Source: G965233625 sp965233625
Lineage (GTDB): Bacteria > Planctomycetota > Planctomycetia > Pirellulales > Pirellulaceae
NCBI GenBank assembly: GCA_965233625.1
Contig: OZ247499.1
Location: 6,944,001 to 7,008,000, forward strand
Reading direction: 5' to 3'
Length of the DNA: 64,000 nucleotides
Made by a program: the position numbers and the translations under genes. The notes under the pieces were generated by a model. The model did not search any database and had not been told where the DNA came from. It saw only the letters and a list, made by a program, of their open reading frames with translations. Below, piece by piece: positions 33,349 through 42,321 of this stretch (position 1 is the first letter of the stretch; every line of letters starts with the position of its first letter).

Positions 33349-36003
33349 ATGTCTTTTCAATTCAACAAACTTACGGTGAAAGCCCAGGAAGCCGTGGCCG
33401 ATGCGCAGAGCACCGCCACGCAAAAGGGCAATCCGCAGTTAACCACCTTACACCTGCTTGGCGCTCTGCTCGGCGAAACCGATGGCGTGGTCAAACCGCT
33501 GTTTGGCAAGATCGGCGTGAATGTTTCGCAGCTTGAAGATCAGGTGAATTCTGAAATAGAGCGTTTCCCAAAAACCACCGGCGGTTCGCCTCCTGGCGCC
33601 GACCGCGATCTTTCACTGGTGCTTGATGCGGCGGCCAAAGAAGCCGACGTGATGAAGGACGAATACGTCTCGACAGAGCATCTGATTCTCGCGCTCGTGA
33701 AGGTTGATTCAAAGGCGAAACGCCTGCTGGAAATCAACGGCGTGCGTGAAGCCGATGTGCTTACCGCCCTACAATCGGTCCGCGGCAGCGCCCGCGTGAC
33801 AGACCAGAACCCGGAAGACAAGTTTCAGGCGCTGGAGCGTTACGGCATTGACCTGGTGCAGCGGGCCAACCAGGGCAAGCTCGATCCGGTGATCGGCCGC
33901 GATAATGAAATCCGCCGCGTTGTACAGGTGCTTTCGCGACGGACGAAGAATAACCCGGTGCTCATTGGCGAACCCGGCACTGGTAAAACGGCGATTGCCG
34001 AGGGGCTGGCGCTGCGCATTGTGCAGGGCGACGTGCCGCTGAACCTGAAGAACAAACGGGTCATCGCCCTCGACATGGGCGCCCTGGTGGCCGGTGCCAA
34101 GTTCCGCGGCGAATTTGAAGAACGTCTGAAGGCCGTGCTGAACGAAGTGGAACAGGCTGCGGGCAGCGTCGTGCTGTTCATCGATGAACTGCACACTGTG
34201 ATCGGCGCCGGTAATGCTGAGGGCGGCGCGGATGCGGCCAACCTGCTCAAACCGGCGCTCGCCCGCGGGCAACTGCGTTGCATCGGCGCCACCACGCTGG
34301 ACGAGTATCGTAAGCACATCGAGAAAGACGCGGCCCTCGAGCGGCGTTTTCAGCCGGTGTATGTGAACGAGCCTTCGGTGGAAGATACCGTTTCCATTCT
34401 GCGTGGTCTGAAATCCCGCTACGAGGAACATCATGGCGTGAAGATTCAGGATTCCGCCCTGGTCGCCGCTGCGCGACTGTCGGACCGTTATATCAAAGAG
34501 CGGTTTCTGCCTGACAAAGCGATCGACCTAGTGGACGAAGCCGCCAGTAAGCTGGCCATGGAACGCGACAGCGTGCCGGACGAGATTGACTCGGTGCAAC
34601 GGCGCCTGACGCAACTGGAACTGGCTTCGCGTCAGCTCACGCAGGAAACCGAAGACACCGCCCGCGAGCAACTGGCCAAGATCGAAGAAGAATCGGCCCA
34701 GCTGCGTAAGCAACTGGCAAGTCTCCGCGAGCAGTGGGAAGCGGAAAAGCTTGGTATGTCCGGCGTGCAGAACATCCGCGCTGAACTAAGCACGGCCGAA
34801 CATGAGTTCTCGCAGCTGATGGCTGGCATCAAAGAGAAGCAGGCTGCCGGTGCGCCGGTAGAGGAAGATTATCAGCGGCTGGCGGAACTGGATTCCAAAC
34901 GGAAGCTTCTGGCGGAACGCCTGGAAGCGACATCCGAAGAAGAGGATGAAGACGCCAGCGATTCCAAAATCAGCAAGCGACGTCTGCTACGCGAAAACGT
35001 CACCGAAGAAGAAATCGCGGAGGTCGTCAGCGCGTGGACGGGTGTGCCGGTCACTCGCATGATGGAAACCGAACGTGCGAAGCTGCTGGTCATGGAAGAG
35101 CGTCTGCATCTACGTGTGATCGGTCAGAACGAAGCGGTGGAAGCTGTTTCAAACGCCGTTCGCCGCAGTCGCAGCGGTTTGCAGGATACCAACCGTCCCG
35201 TCGGTTCGTTCCTGTTCCTGGGGCCGACGGGTGTCGGCAAAACCGAGCTTTGCAAGGCGCTGGCCGAGGTGCTGTTCAACGATGAACAGGCGATCGTCCG
35301 CTTTGACATGAGCGAGTACATGGAGCGTCACGCCGTCAGCCGGCTGATTGGCGCCCCTCCCGGTTATGTCGGCTACGACGAAGGCGGCGCGCTGACCGAA
35401 GCGGTAAGGCGGCGTCCGTACTGCATCATTTTGCTGGACGAAATTGAAAAGGCCCACCGGGATGTCTTCAACATCCTGTTGCAGGTGCTGGACGATGGAC
35501 GTCTGACAGACAACATGGGCCGCACCGTCGATTTCAGCAACACCATCGTCGTGATGACCAGCAACACCGGTAGCGAAGCGATTCAGACGCTCGCTGCACA
35601 GAATGCGGGAATCGACGAGATCCGTGATGCGGTCGAACGTTCTCTGGAAGGCCAGTTCCTACCGGAGTTCCTCAACCGTATCGACGAGAAGATCATCTTT
35701 GAACCGCTAGGCCACGAGATGATCCGTAAGATTGTCGATCTGCAAGTCACGCATTTGCAGAAGAAGCTGGAACAGCAGAACATTGAACTGCAAGTCACAA
35801 CCACAGCAGCCGACGCGATCGCAGAACTGGGCTACGATGCCCGTTATGGCGCCCGTCCGCTGAAGCGTGTGATCCAGCAACAGTTGCAGAACCCGCTGGC
35901 AACGGAATTGCTTAAAGGCGAAGTCCAGGCTGGCAGCGTGCTGCAGATTGATTACGAAGACGGTCAGTTCGTCTTCAAGACACTGTCCGCAGGCGATGCG
36001 TAA
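33349..36003 (+). CDS. clpB: ATP-dependent disaggregase ClpB
   Basis: An 884-residue AAA+ chaperone that rescues aggregated proteins with DnaK. Order: N-terminal Clp repeat domain (1-150), first AAA+ module with Walker A GEPGTGKT (near 206-213) and sensor/Arg-finger blocks (LERRFQPVYV), the long ClpB-specific coiled middle domain (about 405-540), second AAA+ module with Walker A GPTGVGKT (near 625) and the GAPPGYVGYDEGG substrate-binding pore loop, and a C-terminal domain. The middle domain distinguishes it from ClpC/ClpA, and no ClpP-binding loop is evident. It stands alone after a 384-base leader. Confidence 0.95.
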   Translation: MSFQFNKLTVKAQEAVADAQSTATQKGNPQLTTLHLLGALLGETDGVVKPLFGKIGVNVSQLEDQVNSEIERFPKTTGGSPPGADRDLSLVLDAAAKEADVMKDEYVSTEHLILALVKVDSKAKRLLEINGVREADVLTALQSVRGSARVTDQNPEDKFQALERYGIDLVQRANQGKLDPVIGRDNEIRRVVQVLSRRTKNNPVLIGEPGTGKTAIAEGLALRIVQGDVPLNLKNKRVIALDMGALVAGAKFRGEFEERLKAVLNEVEQAAGSVVLFIDELHTVIGAGNAEGGADAANLLKPALARGQLRCIGATTLDEYRKHIEKDAALERRFQPVYVNEPSVEDTVSILRGLKSRYEEHHGVKIQDSALVAAARLSDRYIKERFLPDKAIDLVDEAASKLAMERDSVPDEIDSVQRRLTQLELASRQLTQETEDTAREQLAKIEEESAQLRKQLASLREQWEAEKLGMSGVQNIRAELSTAEHEFSQLMAGIKEKQAAGAPVEEDYQRLAELDSKRKLLAERLEATSEEEDEDASDSKISKRRLLRENVTEEEIAEVVSAWTGVPVTRMMETERAKLLVMEERLHLRVIGQNEAVEAVSNAVRRSRSGLQDTNRPVGSFLFLGPTGVGKTELCKALAEVLFNDEQAIVRFDMSEYMERHAVSRLIGAPPGYVGYDEGGALTEAVRRRPYCIILLDEIEKAHRDVFNILLQVLDDGRLTDNMGRTVDFSNTIVVMTSNTGSEAIQTLAAQNAGIDEIRDAVERSLEGQFLPEFLNRIDEKIIFEPLGHEMIRKIVDLQVTHLQKKLEQQNIELQVTTTAADAIAELGYDARYGARPLKRVIQQQLQNPLATELLKGEVQAGSVLQIDYEDGQFVFKTLSAGDA

Positions 36004-36025
36004 GGCACGCCGCGGCGGTGAACCG

Positions 36026-36319
36026 TCACTTCTGCTTTCTCGCCCATTCTACAAATGCAGATATCTGTGGGTGGGCGAGTAGCAGTTCTACCGTGTTGTA
36101 GTACCGGCCCAGCGACTTTTCGCTTTCGAACCGGTGGACGGCGTTATGGCAGTCACGGCACAGTCCGACGGTTTGCTGCATCTGCTCGCGAGTGAAGTTC
36201 TTCTTGAACCACTTATTGCTGTGGCAGGTGCGGGGAATGAGATGATGCGCCGTCAGCCCGCGTCGCACCACTCTTCCGCACAGGGTGCACGGCTCGTTTG
36301 ATTTTGAATGGACATTCAC
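36026..36319 (-). CDS. Small HNH-type zinc-binding protein
   Basis: A 97-residue protein with CTLCG near the N terminus, LTAHHLIPRTCH, and CRDCHNAVHRF: the two Cys pairs and the His pattern of the HNH endonuclease fold. Similar stand-alone HNH proteins are common in bacteria and may be nicking nucleases or simply zinc-binding DNA proteins. It starts 34 bases after the stop of the histidine kinase gene, on the same strand, and converges with clpB. Confidence 0.75.
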   Translation of the reverse strand: MNVHSKSNEPCTLCGRVVRRGLTAHHLIPRTCHSNKWFKKNFTREQMQQTVGLCRDCHNAVHRFESEKSLGRYYNTVELLLAHPQISAFVEWARKQK

Positions 36320-36353
36320 GACAGTTGCCCGTGCGTTTCGTCAGGCGGAAGTT

Positions 36354-38285
36354 TCAGGCGAGACTTTCAATTAACTCAGCCGGCAATTGCACATGGATAC
36401 GTACGCCGCCGCCAGGTTCGCTTTCGATGGTTGTTTTACCGCCAAAGATTTTTGCGCGCTCGCGGATGCTCTCTAATCCGTAACGTCCTGGTGGTACGGA
36501 GTTAACGTCGAAGCCTTTGCCCTCGTCTTCGATGGTCAAAGAAAGTTCGTTATCTGTGTGCAGGACCATGACGCGGCAGGAACTGGCGCCCGAATGGCGG
36601 CGCGCGTTGGTTACCCCTTCCCGGATGATGCGCATCGCGGCGGCGGCAACCACGGGCGGAAGCTCTGGCGGATCGTTGTGGTTGAACTCGATCAGGAAAC
36701 CTCCGCTGGCTTCTTCCTCACGGATCATGCTGGTCACCGCTTTAACCAGGTCGCCGTGCTCCATGGTTTTGGGACGCATTTCACCCACCAGACGCCGGCC
36801 TTCTGTGGTGGCCGCTTCGAGCGTCTGAATGGCTTTGGCTAGACTGTCCGCGAACGGATGATCTTCTCCGAGCGCCGCCTGCATCCCCTGCAGCGTGTAG
36901 CTGGCTCCGACGATGTCCTGGACAAGGCCGTCGTGAAGTTCGTAGCTGACGAGGCGTTTTTCTTTCTCCTGCAACTCGACCGTCTTACGCAGCAGATCGT
37001 TCACTGCCAGGGCGCGTTGCGCGTCGCGGTGCATTTCGGCAGCGTCGGACTGTGCTTTGCGCGAACGCTGTTCGGCGTAGATCTTCTCATCGTGCCGCAA
37101 CTGGCTGAGCGAACTGATTGACTTCTGCTGTTCGATCTCCCGCATCTTCAGGTCGTGGATGTCCATGCAGACACCGTAGAACGTCATAAAGTCGCCTTCA
37201 GCCTTCGGGCGAGACATCGCGCGGACCCAACGCGTCTCGCCCGTCTGCGACACCATGCGCATTTCAATCTCAAATGGTTCGCACTCCTGGGTAGCTTTTA
37301 ACGCGTCGGCGTAGTAACGGCCTATATCATCGGGATGGATCGAGTCGATCAGGCACATCACATCGTCGCAAGCGGCAGCCGGCGTAAGCCCGGTTAGTTC
37401 CGAAATGTGCGGGTTTACATAGTCCAGGAAGACTTCGGTGGAGTTGTTCCGGCCGCGAATCTGATAAAGCATGGCAGGAACGACACGGGCGAATTCTTCC
37501 AGGTTCGCGAGCTTCTCAGACGCTTCGTTCAGTTCATCGTGCAGTGGATGTGGATCCAGCGTGATGATCAGGTAGGCATCGCCATCCAGTTCAAACGCTT
37601 TTGCAAAATAGGCGGCAGTTCTGGTCTGGGCGTCCTCGCCAGCGCGGCGCATCTGGCAGGTTGCTCCGTCCAGCAGCGCGCCATCGGGTTCGATGCTGCC
37701 CAGCGGTGCGAGTTCATCCGCATCGACCCAGCAATTCAGGCTGTGAAGAGGTTCCCCCGCGACCTGCTGGTGGTGTAAACCGGTGGCCTCGAGAAACTGG
37801 TTGTTGACCAGTTCAACCGTTAGCGATGCCTGATCGCAGACCAGCATGGGAAGCGGCCCTTCGCGGAACGCAAGCTGGTTGAGCGCGGATGTGCCCTGGA
37901 TGGATAGCGAGGAGCAGCTTTCGGTGATGTCGAACGAGATCCCTACACAGCCGGTTATTTCACCCGCCTCATCGCGTAAGGGTTCGATATAGCTGTGATA
38001 AAGCCGGTCGCCCCAGACCTGGGTGTAGTTCACACGGCGCCCGGCGAGCGCCTCGTAGTGCATCCGTATGGGACGGGAAGTGGGGTCTTTATCCTGGAAG
38101 TAATCTTCCAGAGAAACACCCGTCAATTGGTTGGGGCGAAGACCCAGCATCTTCAGCCCGGCGCCCATGCCCCATGTGAAACGTAGATCTTTGTCTGTCG
38201 CCCAGGCGATGGACGGCATACTGCTGGTGACAATCCTGAACCATTCTTCATGGGATAAAGGATTGACGATGTTGGTGAGAGGCAT
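36354..38285 (-). CDS. Multi-PAS sensor histidine kinase, HisKA_3 (NarL/DesK) type
   Basis: A 643-residue cytoplasmic kinase without membrane helices. Two to three PAS domains fill residues 1-380 (SSMPSIAWATDKDLRFTW, PMLVCDQASLTVELVNNQFL, VFLDYVNPHISELTGLTP with a following PAC region GETRWVRAMSRP). A coiled coil (about 385-440) leads to the HisKA_3 box SYELHDGLVQDIVG with the phospho-acceptor His451, then an HATPase_c domain (EGVTNARRHSGAS, EDEGKGFD, GLESIRERAK). The input is unknown; PAS domains suggest a soluble ligand or redox signal. No response regulator gene is next to it. Confidence 0.9.
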   Translation of the reverse strand: MPLTNIVNPLSHEEWFRIVTSSMPSIAWATDKDLRFTWGMGAGLKMLGLRPNQLTGVSLEDYFQDKDPTSRPIRMHYEALAGRRVNYTQVWGDRLYHSYIEPLRDEAGEITGCVGISFDITESCSSLSIQGTSALNQLAFREGPLPMLVCDQASLTVELVNNQFLEATGLHHQQVAGEPLHSLNCWVDADELAPLGSIEPDGALLDGATCQMRRAGEDAQTRTAAYFAKAFELDGDAYLIITLDPHPLHDELNEASEKLANLEEFARVVPAMLYQIRGRNNSTEVFLDYVNPHISELTGLTPAAACDDVMCLIDSIHPDDIGRYYADALKATQECEPFEIEMRMVSQTGETRWVRAMSRPKAEGDFMTFYGVCMDIHDLKMREIEQQKSISSLSQLRHDEKIYAEQRSRKAQSDAAEMHRDAQRALAVNDLLRKTVELQEKEKRLVSYELHDGLVQDIVGASYTLQGMQAALGEDHPFADSLAKAIQTLEAATTEGRRLVGEMRPKTMEHGDLVKAVTSMIREEEASGGFLIEFNHNDPPELPPVVAAAAMRIIREGVTNARRHSGASSCRVMVLHTDNELSLTIEDEGKGFDVNSVPPGRYGLESIRERAKIFGGKTTIESEPGGGVRIHVQLPAELIESLA

Positions 38286-38405
38286 TCTGGATCCGGACCG
38301 GCGTGAGAAAAGATCGCGGGCCGCATATTGCCCACTAGCTTAAGCATAGACACAAACCCGCCGCACCGCAAAAGGGGAGGCGGGTGCTAGTGGAACCCCC
38401 CAGGC

Positions 38406-41400
38406 TTACTGCATTGGGTCTGCTCCGAGGAATCCATGCAGATCGTCGACATAGCCTGCTGCCGAAACACGCTCCAACTCATCGCTGGCCATCTTCAGAC
38501 GCTGGTCCAGTTGCAGGCGGCTGGTGTCACCTGCGTTGTTGCTGTTGTTGACGAAGGATTGCACGTAATCAAAATGGCGTTGCCACAGCGAAACGTCGCG
38601 TTGCTGCCGCGTTTCCAGCCGCTTTTTGTACCAGCCGGATTTGAGCATGGTTTCCAGCGTAAACAGATCGCGTACGGCTGGGTCGTCGATGCCGGCGCCT
38701 TCGTAATCGCCCTTCGCCATGATGTGCAGCAGGGCTTTAAGCGGTGGACATGCCTGATCGATCGAGCCGTCTTCAAAATACAACGAGGCAACCCGCTGAT
38801 GCGCTTCCGTGATGTATTTCACGCCGTCGATAAACGCATCGCGATCCTGGGACTCTGGTTTGAGGATGCTTTCGTCAAAGACTTTATCGGGGTTATCAAA
38901 AACGCGGCCCACATAACGGGCAATGAACCGCGAGGTAATGCGGTAGCCTAAGCGGCTGGAATGCGTTTCTGCGTCGATGTCATCGATCTTCTCCAGCAGC
39001 TTCTCGCGGATCAGTGTTTCCGGATTGCGTTCTTCCGGCGTCAGGCGACACCAGATTTCCGGAATCAGCAGGCTGATGTCGTGATCGACCCGTACATCCG
39101 GGCCGATGTGCCCGGCAGGTGTGGAGAAGCCATGCAGCCCTGTCAGCAGGAAGCTGACCAGCGAGTTGTTCAGGTCCGTGATTGGCAGCACGGCGTTGAA
39201 CGGCCCTTTGGTCAACGCGCCTTCGCTGCCGGCGCCGGTTGTCGACGGGCTCTTGCCGGTCAGCGCGCTGATGAGGTCCATGAACAGCTCGGGCGCTTCC
39301 TGGTAGTGCAGCGGGTTATAGACTGCCAGCGGACGGATGCCGTTGGCGTAGTCTGGCGGATTGTTCCGCCGCCCCAGCAGGACAGAATGAACCGGCACAT
39401 TCACCGCTTTGTCAGCAGGGATCGCCCGGTTAAGTCGCATACCCATCTCGGCAACGTAGTTGTTGACCGTGTTCATCAGACCAGGTCGCGTTTGCAGGTA
39501 ACGCGGGTTACGGCTGGGCTCTCCGTCAATCAGTCGTGGCTCTGCGGAGCAGACGGCGAATGAGGCGCCGGAATCGCGGACGCTTTCCAGCAGTTCCTGC
39601 ATTGGCTTGGTGAACTGGCTGAGATCCACAGCGCGATCGCAGATCTTTTCAATCTGAACACGCGACAGCGGCTCGAAGTTGACCATGAAGTTATCGCTGC
39701 GCGACAGGTCCAGTTCCGTCTGCTTATCGAGGCCGCGATGGATTGCATCGTCCGGCCGCTGGAACAGGCGGTACTCGCAATTGCGGGCGAACTTGACGCT
39801 TAACTCCGGCATGACAAAGTCGCCGAGGTTTTCCACTTTGCTGGTCGGCACAACCACCGAAGCCGTGATGTCGTCCTCTGTCTGCACCTTCTGCGCGGGG
39901 GCGAAGTCCTGCCGCAGCTTGAACGTCCGCCAGGCGCCGTTATTCGTCAGGCCGACACGCAGATAGGCGCCCATCAGCTTGCGGTTGTGGAATTTCAGTT
40001 CGTGCCCTTCAGTGCCGTTGACAATATCGACGGTGAACTGATCCCGCCAATTCTGTTCATCGCCGCGGTGCATCCGCTTGATAATGAACACCAGGGCGTA
40101 AATGTACGAAGGAATCGAACGCAGCCAGGCGTTGTATTCGTCGCTGTAATCCAGCGACGGCGTTAACAGCTTAATCACACTGCCGAGCGAACGACCAGGA
40201 TCCAGCAGCTTGCGCGAAGGACGCTTGTCGTAAATTGCGGCGCCGCTACGCGGATCTTTCCAGCGGTTGGAGTAATCCCGGTCTAAGATGTCGCTGACCG
40301 CGTCGAGGTCTTTGCTCAGGTCGGAAACAAAGATCGGGCCGTGCAGGACATAATCCACAATGGATTTGCTGATTTCGCTCTTACCGCCGCCAGAAACGGT
40401 GCATGGCTTGTGGCAGAAGACGCCCTCAGCCAGTGTGCCGATCAGCCGCCAGGTAGGCGTTTCAGGATGTTTTTCCAGGCGGAACTTGTAACCCGATGGC
40501 GTGATGTAGGTGTGATTGGGCAACAGCGGAATGGAGTGTTCTGCTCCGTGCCTGGTCCACGTAATGAGCTGATCCTGCACGCGGGCACGGACATCTTCTG
40601 CAACGTAGATGACTTCCGGGAACCGCTTGTCCACGCCGTAACCTTCCGGCTTGGCGTCCATGAATACGTCGCCATAATCGGCCGCGACATTGTCGAAGGT
40701 GCGGTTGTTGTACTTACGGCTGTTGGCGAGGAATTCGTCGCCGAGGTTGAAGCTGGCAAACGCGACGGCGCCGCCCGCGTGTTCTTCTTCAACATTGCCA
40801 TACAGGTTGGCGGCGTAGCTTAACTGCGTTTTGACTTCTTTCTTGCAGTAGCCGTAATAGTTGTCGGAAATCAGTGTTACGATCACGCCTTCCTGCGTGC
40901 GGCAGGTGATTTTGAACGGGCTGCCGTCGTTGTATAGTTCGTTGCCTGTCTGCCAGCACATGCCTTCATCGCGCTGCCGCGGAGTGGCGTCGTCGTAGTG
41001 CGGCAGGCCCAGCTCTTTGCGGGTGACCTGATTCAGATGCGGCGCCAGGATGACGCAGCCGGTATGACCGCTCCAGTGCTCTACGTCCAGGCCGGAGTCG
41101 TTCTCAGGCAGAAACGGATCGCCGGCGTTGCCGAAGATGGACTCGACGAAATCCAGGTTGCTCACCAGGGCGCCCGGTGCAAAGAAGCGAACTTCCATTG
41201 TCTTTTCAGGCGTCACGCCCTGCACTTCCGGGCACAGCAGCGGCCGCAGAAGCAGCGACACCATCGAGCCGCAGTTCGGGTCCGACGCCATAAACGGCAA
41301 CTGCATGAACTCGGCCGGCGGATTCACCGCACGGCGGAACAGTTCCACAAAGGCGCGCTTTGGCACTGCCTTCTTATCGCGTGGTACAGGCAGACCGCCC

Positions 41401-41873
41401 ACCGTTACGTGGAAGGTGCCCTTTGTCGTGCGGCGATCATGCAGCGGGTTATGCAACACACCATTCTTAACGCGGTAAGAAGACACCAGTTTATTGGTGT
41501 AACTATCGGCGTCGTGTGGCAATGCTAGTTCGCGCGCCAGGCCGTGCCGGTCCAGAATAATGGTGCGGCCTGGTACTTTGAGAGGTTTGCCGTCATCAAC
41601 ACCTTCAAAGTGTTTCTTCAGAAACGCTTCGATACGGGCGTCAACAGGACAGCGGATGTCGCTCAGTTTGCGTAGCTGCTGGTGGTAGGAAGCCAGCAGA
41701 CGCTCGGCGTCGAGCGGCCTTTCTGAATGCGCTGTGCCCGTGGGGTGCGGTAAACCGTTGGCGATCAGTTTCAGAGTGATGTACTGAATGATCTGCTCCC
41801 GCGCGGCGCCGGTCGTCGAACCTGCGGGGAAGCCGATGGATTCACTCAGGTCAATTTTCATATTCCTGTGCAT
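38406..41873 (-). CDS. Probable pyrophosphate-type phosphoenolpyruvate carboxykinase (PPi-PEPCK)
   Basis: A 1155-residue cytoplasmic protein, no signal peptide or membrane helix. The only clear nucleotide/phosphate-binding motif is TVSGGGKSEISKS (Thr492 to Ser504, Lys498), placed mid-protein and resembling the kinase-1 loop of PEP carboxykinases (GxxGxGKT). The great length (about 130 kDa), the SGGGKSE loop and wide conservation-like character fit the PPi-PEPCK described in Propionibacterium and Entamoeba, which makes oxaloacetate and PPi from PEP, CO2 and phosphate. The call comes from recall of that family and is not verified by alignment. It stands alone; the alternative is an uncharacterised P-loop family. 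Confidence 0.62.
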   Translation of the reverse strand: MHRNMKIDLSESIGFPAGSTTGAAREQIIQYITLKLIANGLPHPTGTAHSERPLDAERLLASYHQQLRKLSDIRCPVDARIEAFLKKHFEGVDDGKPLKVPGRTIILDRHGLARELALPHDADSYTNKLVSSYRVKNGVLHNPLHDRRTTKGTFHVTVGGLPVPRDKKAVPKRAFVELFRRAVNPPAEFMQLPFMASDPNCGSMVSLLLRPLLCPEVQGVTPEKTMEVRFFAPGALVSNLDFVESIFGNAGDPFLPENDSGLDVEHWSGHTGCVILAPHLNQVTRKELGLPHYDDATPRQRDEGMCWQTGNELYNDGSPFKITCRTQEGVIVTLISDNYYGYCKKEVKTQLSYAANLYGNVEEEHAGGAVAFASFNLGDEFLANSRKYNNRTFDNVAADYGDVFMDAKPEGYGVDKRFPEVIYVAEDVRARVQDQLITWTRHGAEHSIPLLPNHTYITPSGYKFRLEKHPETPTWRLIGTLAEGVFCHKPCTVSGGGKSEISKSIVDYVLHGPIFVSDLSKDLDAVSDILDRDYSNRWKDPRSGAAIYDKRPSRKLLDPGRSLGSVIKLLTPSLDYSDEYNAWLRSIPSYIYALVFIIKRMHRGDEQNWRDQFTVDIVNGTEGHELKFHNRKLMGAYLRVGLTNNGAWRTFKLRQDFAPAQKVQTEDDITASVVVPTSKVENLGDFVMPELSVKFARNCEYRLFQRPDDAIHRGLDKQTELDLSRSDNFMVNFEPLSRVQIEKICDRAVDLSQFTKPMQELLESVRDSGASFAVCSAEPRLIDGEPSRNPRYLQTRPGLMNTVNNYVAEMGMRLNRAIPADKAVNVPVHSVLLGRRNNPPDYANGIRPLAVYNPLHYQEAPELFMDLISALTGKSPSTTGAGSEGALTKGPFNAVLPITDLNNSLVSFLLTGLHGFSTPAGHIGPDVRVDHDISLLIPEIWCRLTPEERNPETLIREKLLEKIDDIDAETHSSRLGYRITSRFIARYVGRVFDNPDKVFDESILKPESQDRDAFIDGVKYITEAHQRVASLYFEDGSIDQACPPLKALLHIMAKGDYEGAGIDDPAVRDLFTLETMLKSGWYKKRLETRQQRDVSLWQRHFDYVQSFVNNSNNAGDTSRLQLDQRLKMASDELERVSAAGYVDDLHGFLGADPMQ

Positions 41874-42321
41874 GGCCTGTTTTCACTCTGTAAGGGTGCG
41901 GATTCAGAAGTTCTAAAGGCGGATCGACATCCGTTAAGGTTTTACCAGACATTACCACGATCGGAATGCCCCTGGTGCTTACCACTTAGTGTTCATTTGT
42001 GCACGTCAGTGTCCTGTATCCACTTCAGCTAGGTGGGTGGCCCGCTAATTGAATGCAGTTTTTTTCTTTTGGCGGCAGAAAAGTGGTGACAGCAGGCTGT
42101 CGATTAGATAAACTGCTGCCGATGAATAAGATTGTGGTGTTGAAGCTTGGCGAGTCATCCCAGCCTTATTCATCATGAAGGGTGCGGCAACTGCCATTGC
42201 AACGATGTAACGATATGGCAGGGGCGGGACCATAGTATGAAAACGCTGCTTCGCAGATGCGCTTGCCGCGGACACGAGCAAACGCGTCTGCTACCTACTT
42301 CAAATTTTCAGGAATTCCGCC
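41874..42321. other. Intergenic region upstream of the DUF1552 gene
   Basis: A 448-base divergent gap. It contains a nested inverted repeat: GGCGGCAG (42071-42078) with CTGCTGCC (42113-42120, one wobble) enclosing GACAG-CAGG-CTGTC (42088-42101), preceded by a T-rich tract. No convincing gene is present; a 78-codon minus-strand frame there looks non-coding. Confidence 0.45.

Noticed and set aside
42045..42281. 78-codon minus-strand frame in the gap before the DUF1552 gene
   Set aside because: No family resemblance and it covers the T-rich tract and nested inverted repeat; more likely non-coding.
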